In this document: positions 1-6,288 of the stretch, one piece after another
Numbering within the stretch: position 1 is the stretch's first letter
Layout of the letters: each line of letters begins with the position of its first letter
Assembly (NCBI GenBank): GCA_900538465.1
Contig: UPXV01000060.1
Location: forward strand, 1 to 8,594
DNA: 8,594 nt
Origin: an uncultured Erysipelotrichaceae bacterium
GTDB taxonomy: Bacteria; Bacillota_I; Bacilli_A; Erysipelotrichales; Coprobacillaceae
Direction of reading: 5' to 3'
Translations under genes and position numbers: made by a program
The notes under the pieces: generated by a model
Seen by the model: the letters and a program-made list of their open reading frames with translations, nothing else
Told to the model about the DNA's origin: nothing
The model's database searches: none

Positions 1-1
1 A

Positions 2-484
2 GATTTATTTGTCAATGCGACTTTAACAGCAACCATTGTGAGTATTGTCTCTTTGTTTAATGGTTTGGGAAGAGTGATATGGGGATTGATTTTTGATAAA
101 ACAGGGGCATCTTCTATTTTAAAAATATTAGGTGGTTTGGTATTTGGAGCGTTATTATTAATGGCAATAAGTTTGAAAATGAAAAATGTGATTTTCTTTA
201 TGATAGGTGCTAGTTGTGTTATGTTTTGTTATGGGGGAAGTTCAAGTTTAGCTCCCATTGTGATTCGTTATTTGTATGGAAATGAATATTTTTCAATTCA
301 TTTTTCTATTTTGAATATAGGAACTTTGATATTATCAACCTTTCCAACGTTTATTGGAATGATTCAGACTTTATCAGGACATTATATCATGGCTTTTGTT
401 GTTTTGATGCTTTTTGGTATGGGGACATTGCTTTTATCTTTTTTATATCTTCCTATTGCTTCAAAGGAATTACCGAGATATTGA
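2..484 (+). CDS. MFS transporter, OFA-like, C-terminal part (5' truncated by window)
   Basis: The reading frame is open from base 2 to a TGA at 482-484, so about 160 residues of the C-terminal half of a membrane transporter are present and the start lies outside the window. The protein is strongly hydrophobic with five to six predicted membrane segments. Near its beginning it has the stretch NGLGRVIWGLIFDKTG, which fits the MFS loop signature (G-R-x-x-x-G-x-x-x-D) found between helices of the second half of the fold. The later stretch YGGSSSLAPIVIRYLYG resembles the matching helix region of the oxalate/formate antiporter (OFA) group. OFA members exchange small carboxylates across the cytoplasmic membrane, but substrate cannot be read from this fragment. 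A terminator overlapping the stop codon shows it is the last gene of its transcript. MFS assignment is firm; the OFA subgroup is an inference. Confidence 0.75.
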   Translation, partial: DLFVNATLTATIVSIVSLFNGLGRVIWGLIFDKTGASSILKILGGLVFGALLLMAISLKMKNVIFFMIGASCVMFCYGGSSSLAPIVIRYLYGNEYFSIHFSILNIGTLILSTFPTFIGMIQTLSGHYIMAFVVLMLFGMGTLLLSFLYLPIASKELPRY

Positions 485-510
485 TGACATGAAGTCATCT
501 TTTTCTTTTT
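483..510 (+). terminator. Intrinsic terminator of the MFS gene
   Basis: GATGAC (483-488) pairs with GTCATC (494-499) around a 5-nt loop and is followed directly by TTTTTCTTTTT (500-510). The stem begins inside the stop codon of the transporter gene. Confidence 0.75.
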
Positions 511-520
511 ATTGAAAAGA

Positions 521-543
521 TGTATAATGGGAAAAAGAAGGTG
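521..543 (+). promoter_or_regulatory. -10 element and RBS of the GNAT gene
   Basis: A consensus TATAAT lies at 523-528. No good -35 is seen; the upstream sequence is the T tract of the preceding terminator. AGAAGGTG at 536-543 is the ribosome binding site, 5 nt before the ATG at 549, so the transcript leader must be very short. Confidence 0.5.
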
Positions 544-548
544 TATAT

Positions 549-1232
549 ATGTTAGATAAAATAAATGATATTGATATGTTAGAACCATTACGTTTAAAAA
601 ATGCAGATATTATCTATGAAGATCATGATGGAATGATTTTTATTGAAAGACGAAGTCAAACTTTGATGATTTCTATGCAGGATAAAGAAAAGTTTAAAGA
701 TATTTATGAAAAAGAAAATCTTGGGGCATATGATCTTATAGATGTGAAACAAAAAGATATTGTTGATATCTTGGTTAATGAATATCAAAAAACATATCAA
801 TTTGCTTGTTATCAAGCAGGATATTTCAAACAAGAAAAGTTACCAATGTCTTTACCTACAAATGTAAAAATTCAATTACTCACAAAGGAATATGCAAATG
901 TTGTTCATCAAAATTATCATCAAATGGATGATTTAGAATATATTTTTGATAAAATAGAACAACAAGAATTATGGGGATTATTTGAAAATCAACAGTTAGC
1001 AGGTTTTATAGGTATGCATAATGAAGGCAGTATGGGATTATTAGAAGTATTGCCACAATATCGTCATCGTGGGTATGGAATGATGTTAGAAAGTTTTTTG
1101 ATTAATGATTGTTTAGAAAATGGAAAAGTTCCCTATTGTCAAGTGATTGAAGGAAATGAAGCTTCTTTAAACTTACAAAGAAAACTAGGGTTAGAAATTT
1201 CAGATCAATTCTCTTATTGGTTATTTGATTAA
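549..1232 (+). CDS. GNAT-family N-acetyltransferase
   Basis: A 227-residue soluble protein. GNAT enzymes transfer the acetyl group of acetyl-CoA to an amine of a small molecule or protein. The C-terminal half carries the hallmarks: a strand-helix segment at about residues 162-185 with the acetyl-CoA pyrophosphate loop YRHRGYG (R172, G175, G177 fit R/Q-x-x-G-x-G/A), and a later stretch with N203, S206 and a KLGL turn at 212-215, typical of motif B. The N-terminal ~100 residues are an extra domain rich in Asp, Lys and Tyr with no motif I recognise; two-part proteins of about 220 residues are common in this superfamily. The ATG at 549 is supported by AGAAGGTG just upstream. The gene stands alone between its own promoter and a terminator. 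Acceptor substrate unknown. Confidence 0.85.
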   Translation: MLDKINDIDMLEPLRLKNADIIYEDHDGMIFIERRSQTLMISMQDKEKFKDIYEKENLGAYDLIDVKQKDIVDILVNEYQKTYQFACYQAGYFKQEKLPMSLPTNVKIQLLTKEYANVVHQNYHQMDDLEYIFDKIEQQELWGLFENQQLAGFIGMHNEGSMGLLEVLPQYRHRGYGMMLESFLINDCLENGKVPYCQVIEGNEASLNLQRKLGLEISDQFSYWLFD

Positions 1233-1236
1233 ATAT

Positions 1237-1275
1237 AAAAGCACACTTTAGATTTTGATTCTAAAATGTGCTTTT
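1237..1275. terminator. Bidirectional terminator between convergent genes
   Basis: AAAAGCACA (1237-1245) pairs with TGTGCTTTT (1267-1275), and after one mismatch TTTAGA (1247-1252) pairs with TCTAAA (1260-1265), leaving a 7-nt loop. The A and T ends let it serve both the rightward GNAT gene and the leftward dehydrogenase gene, whose stop codon is 5 bases away. Confidence 0.8.
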
Positions 1276-1279
1276 GATT

Positions 1280-2470
1280 TTATCCTTTTGCAGCTTGATA
1301 TATTTTTATAATGTCTTCTTTTTCTAATTTCATGAAACCACCAATAACACCATGCCCTGTATCAGCAGCTTTTTGAGCCATTTCTTCAATTTGAGCATCT
1401 GTTGGTTCAACACCTAACTCTTTAAGGGTTGTTGGCATACCAATCTGATGGCACCATTGATCCCAGGCTTCAATTCCTTTAAGTGCTGTTTCTTCTAAGT
1501 TATGATAATTAGGTTCTACATTGAAAACTTCCACAGCAAACTGAGCAAATCTAGGAATGTTTGTTTTATAAACATAATGCGCCCAACTTGACCAGACAGC
1601 TGTTAAACTAGCACCGTGAGTAGCATCAAACATAGCACTTAATTCATGTCCAATTTTATGTGTTGCAAAGTCACCAACACGCCCCGTTCCTGTTAATCCA
1701 TTATGAGATAGGCTTCCTGCCCACATTAAGTTGGCACGCACTTCATAATTTTGGGGATCGCGAATGACTTTTAATGCTTCTTCTTTGACAGTGACTAATA
1801 AACCTTCAGACATACGATCGATTAATTGAACATCTTTTGTATTTGTAAAGTAACGTTCCATGGTATGCATCATAATATCAGCAGCACCGCTACATGTTTG
1901 ATACATTGGTAATGTATAAGTTAATTCAGGATTCATAATTGCAAATAAAGGTCTTGCACAATCATGGTTGTAAGATCTTTTTAAAATTCCTTGATCTTTT
2001 GTTTCAATATCAATAACTGTTGAATTACTTGTTTCTGAGCCTGTTGCAGCAATTGTAGAAATACATCCCACAGGAGCAATCTTGACTGTTGTGACTTTTC
2101 CTAAAAATAAATCTTCTAAATCAAAATCATTAGCTAATCCATAGGCAATTGTTTTGGCTGAATCAATTGCAGATCCACCACCAATGGCTAAAATAAAATC
2201 AACGCCTTCTTTTTTACAAAGTTCCACACCTTCTTGGGCTCTTTTTAATCTTGGATTGGGAACAACGCCACCAAAATCTACATATTCTAATCCTTCATCA
2301 GTTAGGCTTTTATGGACAGTGTCAAGAACACCATTCTCTTCTAAAAATGTTCCTCCATAATGAATAAGAACTTTATGAAACCCTCTTTCTTTAATTTCTT
2401 TACCAACTTCTCCATGAGTTCCTTTACCAAAGATAATCTTTGTAGGAGTATAAAATTCAAAATTTAACAT
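1280..2470 (-). CDS. Iron-containing alcohol dehydrogenase (YugJ/BdhA-like)
   Basis: A 396-residue cytoplasmic group III alcohol dehydrogenase, expected to reduce an aldehyde or ketone to an alcohol with NAD(P)H. The start chosen is the ATG at 2468-2470, preceded by GAGG six bases upstream; the protein then begins MLNFEFYTPTKIIFG, the usual start of this family. Residues 97-106 read GGGSAIDSAK, the nucleotide-binding signature. Metal ligands expected from the family are visible as D198 and H202 in ADIMMH, then H271 and H285, with the 14-residue spacing known from FucO. Length is normal for the YugJ/BdhA branch, to which the extended insert and HELSAMFDATHG stretch point. The gene is divergent from a PTS operon, which could mean disposal of reductant from the same sugar. 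The reading frame stays open 65 codons further upstream, but that extension lacks an RBS. Confidence 0.9.
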   Translation of the reverse strand: MLNFEFYTPTKIIFGKGTHGEVGKEIKERGFHKVLIHYGGTFLEENGVLDTVHKSLTDEGLEYVDFGGVVPNPRLKRAQEGVELCKKEGVDFILAIGGGSAIDSAKTIAYGLANDFDLEDLFLGKVTTVKIAPVGCISTIAATGSETSNSTVIDIETKDQGILKRSYNHDCARPLFAIMNPELTYTLPMYQTCSGAADIMMHTMERYFTNTKDVQLIDRMSEGLLVTVKEEALKVIRDPQNYEVRANLMWAGSLSHNGLTGTGRVGDFATHKIGHELSAMFDATHGASLTAVWSSWAHYVYKTNIPRFAQFAVEVFNVEPNYHNLEETALKGIEAWDQWCHQIGMPTTLKELGVEPTDAQIEEMAQKAADTGHGVIGGFMKLEKEDIIKIYQAAKG

Positions 2471-2516
2471 AGTGTACCTCGCTTTCTTAAATAGTTCTTT
2501 GTCTATTTCTAACCCT

Positions 2517-2545
2517 ATTATAATAATGAAGAGAGAATTCGTAAA
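2517..2545 (-). promoter_or_regulatory. Probable promoter of the alcohol dehydrogenase gene
   Basis: On the minus strand a consensus TATAAT (2517-2522) follows TTTACG (2540-2545, four of six matches to TTGACA) with the ideal 17-bp spacer. The implied transcript start leaves a leader of about 40 nt before the ATG. Confidence 0.6.
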
Positions 2546-2646
2546 AGAAATAAATATCACTATATAAGTGAAAAGTTTTGTTAAGAAAGCCAAAAAACCA
2601 TTAAAAAGAGTTGAAAAAAGAAGAAAAATGGTGAAATGAACAATCT

Positions 2647-2665
2647 TTGCACTAAATTGGTGCAA
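2647..2665. promoter_or_regulatory. 19-bp palindrome, candidate operator
   Basis: TTGCACTAAATTGGTGCAA is a near-perfect inverted repeat: 9-bp arms around a central A with one mismatch. It lies between the divergent promoters, about 10 bp upstream of the proposed -35 of the PTS operon and about 100 bp upstream of the dehydrogenase promoter. Position and symmetry suggest a binding site for a dimeric regulator. No regulator gene is in the window and I do not recognise the motif. Confidence 0.45.
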
Positions 2666-2674
2666 TTTGTTGAT

Positions 2675-2703
2675 TTGTATAAATGAAAAATGATTGGTAT
2701 GAT
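2675..2703 (+). promoter_or_regulatory. Probable extended -10 promoter of the PTS operon
   Basis: TGGTATGAT (2695-2703) is an extended -10 (TG-N-TATGAT), preceded at 17 bp by the weak -35 TTGTAT (2675-2680). The weak -35 and nearby palindrome would suit an activated or repressed promoter. The expected leader before the GTG start is about 40 nt. Confidence 0.45.
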
Positions 2704-2748
2704 AAACGTGTAAAGAAAAACAACTCTTACTTGAGGAGGAGAATCAAA

Positions 2749-3204
2749 GTGAATTTAGTAGAAATGATAGATGAAAGATTAATTCAGTTTCATCTCAATG
2801 TGAAAGATAAAGAGGATGCAATAAAACAAGTTGGAAATTTGATGTATCAAGCTGGTAAAGTGAGTGATGCAAATGAATATATAAAAGGTGTTTTTGAAAG
2901 AGAAAAGGAATTTGCAACAGGGATCGGTTTTGGTATTGCGATTCCACATTGTCAAGCGGATTGTGTAAAGAGTGCTGCATTTACGCTTGTTAAACTTGAT
3001 CAAGCGATCGAGTGGGGTTCATTAGATAACCAACCAGTCAATTATATTATTATGTTGGCTGCCCCAAATTCTGCTGATAATGTTCATTTAAAGATGTTAT
3101 CAACATTAGCTATGAATTTAATGGATGAAGATTTTAGATCCGGACTATTAAATGCTTCATCTGTTGAAGAAATAAAACAAATATTTATATCGAAGGGAGA
3201 ATAG
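2749..3204 (+). CDS. PTS fructose/mannitol-type EIIA component
   Basis: A 151-residue cytoplasmic phosphocarrier that accepts phosphate from HPr and passes it to EIIB. The active-site motif GIAIPHC is clear, making H67 the predicted phosphorylated histidine. Flanking sequence (EYIKGVFEREKEFATGIG before, VNYIIMLAAP later) matches the PTS EIIA type 2 fold, and length is typical of a stand-alone domain. The start is a GTG at 2749, chosen because GAGGAGG (2733-2739 region) sits 8-9 bases upstream; the in-frame ATG at 2683 has no RBS and the ATG at 2764 is too far from it. First gene of a five-gene cluster; the EIIB gene follows after 5 bp. Substrate class (fructose-like ketose or polyol) is inferred from the domain family. 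Confidence 0.92.
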   Translation: MNLVEMIDERLIQFHLNVKDKEDAIKQVGNLMYQAGKVSDANEYIKGVFEREKEFATGIGFGIAIPHCQADCVKSAAFTLVKLDQAIEWGSLDNQPVNYIIMLAAPNSADNVHLKMLSTLAMNLMDEDFRSGLLNASSVEEIKQIFISKGE

Positions 3205-3209
3205 AACTT

Positions 3210-3518
3210 ATGTACATTGTTTGTGTAACAGCATGTCCTGTTGGTATTGCTCATACGTATATGGCTGCTGCTAATTTAGAAAAAGCTGTCAAAGCTGCAG
3301 GACATGAAGTGAAAGTTGAGACACAAGGGGCTCAAGGCTTAGAAAATGAAATTACGCGTGATGATCTTGCAAGATGTGATGCTGCAATTATTGCAAGTGA
3401 TATCAGAATTAAAAATCATGAACGTTTTGATGATGTTCCAACAATGACAGTTGCTGTACAAGAAGCTGTCAAGGACGCAGAAGGAATTGTTAATGAATTA
3501 TTGGAGGCATTAGGATAG
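3210..3518 (+). CDS. PTS fructose-type EIIB component
   Basis: A 102-residue cytoplasmic protein that takes phosphate from EIIA on a cysteine and gives it to the incoming sugar. The N-terminus contains ACPVGIAHTYMAA, the signature of fructose-type EIIB, which makes C9 the phosphorylated residue; the usual form is CPTGIAHT, so the T-to-V change is a small deviation. Length is exactly that of a single EIIB domain, without the duplicated domain found in many FruA proteins. GGGAGA at about 3195-3200 serves as RBS. One base separates its stop from the EIIC start, so translation is probably coupled. Confidence 0.93.
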   Translation: MYIVCVTACPVGIAHTYMAAANLEKAVKAAGHEVKVETQGAQGLENEITRDDLARCDAAIIASDIRIKNHERFDDVPTMTVAVQEAVKDAEGIVNELLEALG

Positions 3519-3519
3519 T

Positions 3520-4575
3520 ATGGCAGAAATTAAGAGAAAAAATGCTCAAAAGAAGAGTCAAGGAGCTTTTATTAAAGATTCAATCATGACTGGTATTTCA
3601 TATATGATTCCAATTATTGTTGGTGGTGGAGTTTTACAAGCCATTGCAAAAATGATGGGTGGTTATGATATTGCTAGTCATATGGAAGAAATTGATACTT
3701 TAGCCAAAGCAATTATGTTAATTGGTCAAAGTTTATGGAATTTTACTGTTCCAGCTGTTGCAGCTTTTACAGCTTATGCAATGGCAGATAAACCAGGTAT
3801 TGCACCAGGTCTTGCAATGGGAACTTTAGCAAATAGTATTAATACTGGATTTGTTGGTGGTCTCGTTGGTGGTATTATGGTTGGATATTTTGTCATTTGG
3901 ATGAAAAAAATTCCTGTTCCAAAAGGATTACAAGGAGTTATGCCTATTTTGGTCATTCCAACTGTTTCAACTTTGGTTTGTGGATTGTTAATGTATTATG
4001 TTGTTGGAAATCCAATTGCTTGGTGTATGACTGCTATGCAAAATTGGTTAATTGGTTTAAATACAGGTTCTAAATTTGTCTTTGGTGCTGCGATTGGAGC
4101 TATGATGTGTGCTGATATGGGTGGTCCTATTGGGAAAGCTGCTGCAATGGTTACAAATGGATTAAATGCTGATGGATTCTTTATTCCAACTTCTGCAAAA
4201 ATGTGTTCAGGTATGACTGCTCCTTTGGGAATTGCACTTGCAACTTTTATTGGTGGTAAAAAGAAATTTGATGATGTTGATAGAGAAAATGCAAAATCTG
4301 CTGTAATGTTATCTTGTGTTTATATTGAAGAAGCTGTTATTCCTTTCTTGGTTAAAGATCCAGTTCGTGTAGTTGTTTCTTGTATGATTGGTGGAGCAGT
4401 AACAGGTGGTTTATGTATGGTAACTTCATTGGCATCTCCTGCTGTTCATGGTGGAGTCTTTGTAATTCCAATGACTTCTAATCCATTCTTATTTGTTGGA
4501 TTGTGGTTCTTAGGAAGTGCGATTACAGGTATCTTGTATGCTGTTTTAAAGAAACCTTTAAAAGAAGAAAAATAA
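3520..4575 (+). CDS. PTS fructose-type EIIC permease
   Basis: A 351-residue integral membrane protein forming the sugar channel of the PTS. It has about eight to ten hydrophobic segments. Family landmarks are visible: INTGFVGGLVGG at 107-118, GGPIGKAAA at 201-209 (the GGPvNKAA motif of fructose EIIC, here with N replaced by G), YIEEAVIPF at 268-276 (normally ITEGAIPF) and SPAVHGGVFVIP near residue 306. These substitutions in substrate-contacting motifs suggest a sugar other than plain fructose, though that is inference. GGAGG at 3503-3507 and AGGA at 3512-3515 give the RBS inside the end of the EIIB gene. The aldolase gene follows after 51 bp containing a small hairpin. Confidence 0.92.
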   Translation: MAEIKRKNAQKKSQGAFIKDSIMTGISYMIPIIVGGGVLQAIAKMMGGYDIASHMEEIDTLAKAIMLIGQSLWNFTVPAVAAFTAYAMADKPGIAPGLAMGTLANSINTGFVGGLVGGIMVGYFVIWMKKIPVPKGLQGVMPILVIPTVSTLVCGLLMYYVVGNPIAWCMTAMQNWLIGLNTGSKFVFGAAIGAMMCADMGGPIGKAAAMVTNGLNADGFFIPTSAKMCSGMTAPLGIALATFIGGKKKFDDVDRENAKSAVMLSCVYIEEAVIPFLVKDPVRVVVSCMIGGAVTGGLCMVTSLASPAVHGGVFVIPMTSNPFLFVGLWFLGSAITGILYAVLKKPLKEEK

Positions 4576-4584
4576 AAAAAGATG

Positions 4585-4602
4585 GGGATGATGATTCATC
4601 CC
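4585..4602 (+). other. Intercistronic stem-loop
   Basis: GGGATGA (4585-4591) pairs with TCATCCC (4596-4602) around TGAT. There is no run of T after it, only CTATTTCT, so it is more likely an RNA-stability or processing element between the membrane gene and the aldolase gene than a strong terminator. Confidence 0.5.
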
Positions 4603-4626
4603 TATTTCTAAATGGAGGAAAGTATT

Positions 4627-5511
4627 ATGTATGTATCAATGAAAGAAATGTTATGGCATGCACATACTCATCATTATGCCGTTATGGCTATTAATTGTGT
4701 GAATATGGAACAAGCCAAAGCAATTATTGAAAGTGCTCAGGAGGAACATTCCCCAGTTATTATTAATATTTCACCACGTCAGTTAAAAGCTCATGGTTAT
4801 GGTTATATTATGGTTCCTATGATTCGTTCACTTGCTGATCGTGTAAATGTCCCAGTGGCTTTTAATTTGGATCATGGAGCAAATTTTGAAGATATTGCAC
4901 AAGCTATAAAATGGGGTTTTTCAAGTGTTATGATTGATGCATCTTCATATGATTTTGAAGAAAATGTAAGAAGAACATCTATGGTTGCATCACTTGCTCA
5001 TAGTATGGGAAAATCTTGCGAAGCTGAATTAGGTCATGTTGGAATGGCAGCTAATGCTGATGGACAAAATGTTGATTATTTTACAAATGTTGCTCAAGCA
5101 AAAGAATTTGTAGAAAGAACAGGTTGTGATTGTTTAGCAGTCGCTATTGGAACTGCTCACGGGGCTTATCCAAAAGGAATGATTCCCCGCCTTGATTTTG
5201 AAAGATTAAAAGAATTAAAAGAGACATTAAAAATGCCACTTGTTTTACATGGTGGATCAGGAGCAGGAAAAGAAAATATTCAAAAAGCTGTTGCTTGTGG
5301 TATTAATAAGATTAATGTATGTACTGATTTAATGAAACATGCCAAAGATGCACTTATTGAAACATTAGAGGAACAGCCAAATATTGAATATATGGAATTA
5401 AATGAAGCTGTTGAAGAAGCAATGAAAGATTTCATTAAAGATTATATGCGTATGATTGGTTCTAGCAATCAATATATTTTTGATAAGGACACAGGTCCAA
5501 CATTTGATTAG
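4627..5511 (+). CDS. Class II ketose-bisphosphate aldolase family protein
   Basis: A 294-residue zinc-dependent aldolase, expected to split a phosphorylated ketose into dihydroxyacetone phosphate and an aldehyde. Motifs occur in the right order: NLDHGANFED with catalytic D82 and zinc ligand H83, MIDASSYDFEENVRRT at 102-117, CEAELGHVG at 131-139 with E134, GTAHGAYPKG with H178, LVLHGGSGAG with H208, and GINKINVCTDL at 225-235. The MIDASSYDFEEN loop differs from the MIDGSHLPFEEN form of fructose-bisphosphate enzymes, so the substrate could be fructose-, tagatose- or another ketose phosphate. The ATG at 4627 is preferred over 4612 because GGAGG (4614-4618) lies 8 bases before it and overlaps the upstream ATG. 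It follows the PTS genes, and the next gene's RBS overlaps its stop. Confidence 0.9.
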   Translation: MYVSMKEMLWHAHTHHYAVMAINCVNMEQAKAIIESAQEEHSPVIINISPRQLKAHGYGYIMVPMIRSLADRVNVPVAFNLDHGANFEDIAQAIKWGFSSVMIDASSYDFEENVRRTSMVASLAHSMGKSCEAELGHVGMAANADGQNVDYFTNVAQAKEFVERTGCDCLAVAIGTAHGAYPKGMIPRLDFERLKELKETLKMPLVLHGGSGAGKENIQKAVACGINKINVCTDLMKHAKDALIETLEEQPNIEYMELNEAVEEAMKDFIKDYMRMIGSSNQYIFDKDTGPTFD

Positions 5512-5522
5512 AGGTGAATACT

Positions 5523-6164
5523 ATGGATGATCAAGCACTGTTTAGTATCTTTTTAGGGTTCTTTATCATTGTAGCAATTGTAGGTGTTATTAAGATGATA
5601 CGCAGTTATTATGTGTATAAAGCAAGTTTCTATCCTGAAATTTATTCTGGTTTCTTTGAGTTTTTCATTCGTAAAGGAAATTTAAAAAGAATGTCACAGA
5701 GTTATTGGTTAGAAAATGAACTTGGTGAACATCGTATTATGTTTCAAGTCACAAAGACTTCTCAAAAAGATATCCTACAACCTTATATTCTCATTCTACT
5801 TTCTAGCGGGCTTTATATCATCCAAGTTCACAATAAATCTTCACATTATATCTATCATAAAGAACATTTCAAAAGTGTTAATGAAAAGCAAAACGTTCAA
5901 AACCTTCCTAATCCTATATCTGAAATATTGACATTTCAAAAACACTTTTTAGAACTGATAGATTGTGATATTCCAATATTTCCACTGATTGTCTTTCCTA
6001 ATGATAGTCAGTTATCTGTTGAATGTCAGGAAGTTCCATTTATAAAAAAAGATCAATTGTTTGAAACTTTGAAACATTTTCATCAAAACAATCAATCTCA
6101 AATATCATCAAAAGATATTGATAATGTGTATATGAAATTCATGAAAAAAGATTTTTCTAAATGA
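5523..6164 (+). CDS. Membrane-anchored protein with degenerate NERD-like domain
   Basis: A 213-residue protein of unknown role. Residues 6-27 form one hydrophobic segment followed by basic residues, so it is probably N-terminally anchored with the rest cytoplasmic. From about residue 66 the pattern recalls the nuclease-related NERD fold: a G-E start (residues 68-69), a hydrophobic strand and GLYIIQVHN at 96-104 where NERD proteins have G-i-y-v-i-E-v-K-N, then NPISEILTFQKHFLEL at 130-145 in place of NP-x-x-Q-x, and IFPLIVFPND at 152-161. The expected catalytic Glu and Lys appear as Q101 and H103, so activity is doubtful. The NERD link is my pattern match, not a firm assignment. GAGGTG at 5511-5516 overlaps the aldolase stop and lies 6 bases before the ATG, indicating translational coupling; a GTG at 5514 is less likely. 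Confidence 0.6.
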   Translation: MDDQALFSIFLGFFIIVAIVGVIKMIRSYYVYKASFYPEIYSGFFEFFIRKGNLKRMSQSYWLENELGEHRIMFQVTKTSQKDILQPYILILLSSGLYIIQVHNKSSHYIYHKEHFKSVNEKQNVQNLPNPISEILTFQKHFLELIDCDIPIFPLIVFPNDSQLSVECQEVPFIKKDQLFETLKHFHQNNQSQISSKDIDNVYMKFMKKDFSK

Positions 6165-6165
6165 T

Positions 6166-6256
6166 TTGAAGTATCACTTGTATTGTACTAAGGAACTTGT
6201 GAAGAACTAAAAATAAAGACATGAAACCCCAAGGGATGCTGTGCCCTTGGGGTTTC
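6166..6256 (+). ncRNA. Solitary, degenerate antitoxin-RNA-like unit
   Basis: This stretch aligns with the antitoxin units near 7733, 8078 and 8423. TTGAAG (6166-6171, identical to copy 3) is followed by TATCACTTG, a 17-bp spacer and TAAG at the -10 position, then an ACTTGTGA-like start and a C-rich hairpin with a central CCAAG/CTTGG core followed by TTTC. The -10 reads TAAGGA rather than TAAGAT, so promoter activity is doubtful. No small peptide gene lies to its right, where the toxin would be. It may be a remnant, or a solitary RNA that now only ends the PTS operon. Confidence 0.35.
6223..6256. terminator. Strong hairpin terminator after the PTS-aldolase operon
   Basis: A 13-bp stem: positions 6223-6235 (GAAACCCCAAGGG) pair with 6244-6256 (CCCTTGGGGTTTC) around an 8-nt loop. 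T-rich sequence follows on both strands, so it can serve the rightward operon and the leftward radical-SAM gene. Confidence 0.8.
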
Positions 6257-6264
6257 TTAGTTTA

Positions 6265-6284
6265 TTACCAGTGAAATCTGGTAA
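6265..6284. other. Small stem-loop after the radical-SAM gene
   Basis: TTACCAG (6265-6271) pairs with CTGGTAA (6278-6284) around a 6-nt loop, just past the stop of the leftward gene. It lacks a clear T run and probably assists the larger hairpin beside it. Confidence 0.4.
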
Positions 6285-6288
6285 AATT

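Noticed and set aside
2471..2665. 65-codon N-terminal extension of the alcohol dehydrogenase frame
   Set aside because: Hydrophobic, unlike the family, without an RBS, and it would cover the promoter and palindrome; the ATG at 2470 has a GAGG site and gives the family-typical N-terminus.
2647..2690. Sigma-54 (-24/-12) promoter upstream of the PTS genes
   Set aside because: A GG occurs near 2659 but no GC lies at the required 10-bp spacing, and an extended -10 promoter explains the operon.
2699..2716. CcpA cre site around ATAAACGTGT
   Set aside because: One extra base breaks the spacing of the cre consensus and the right half does not match.
2683..2748. ATG start of the EIIA gene 22 codons upstream
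   Set aside because: No ribosome site before it, and it overlaps the predicted -10. The GTG at 2749 has a strong GAGGAGG and gives the normal EIIA length.
4503..4694. 63-codon frame across the EIIC end and aldolase start
   Set aside because: Out of frame with both well-supported genes, no RBS, no recognisable product.
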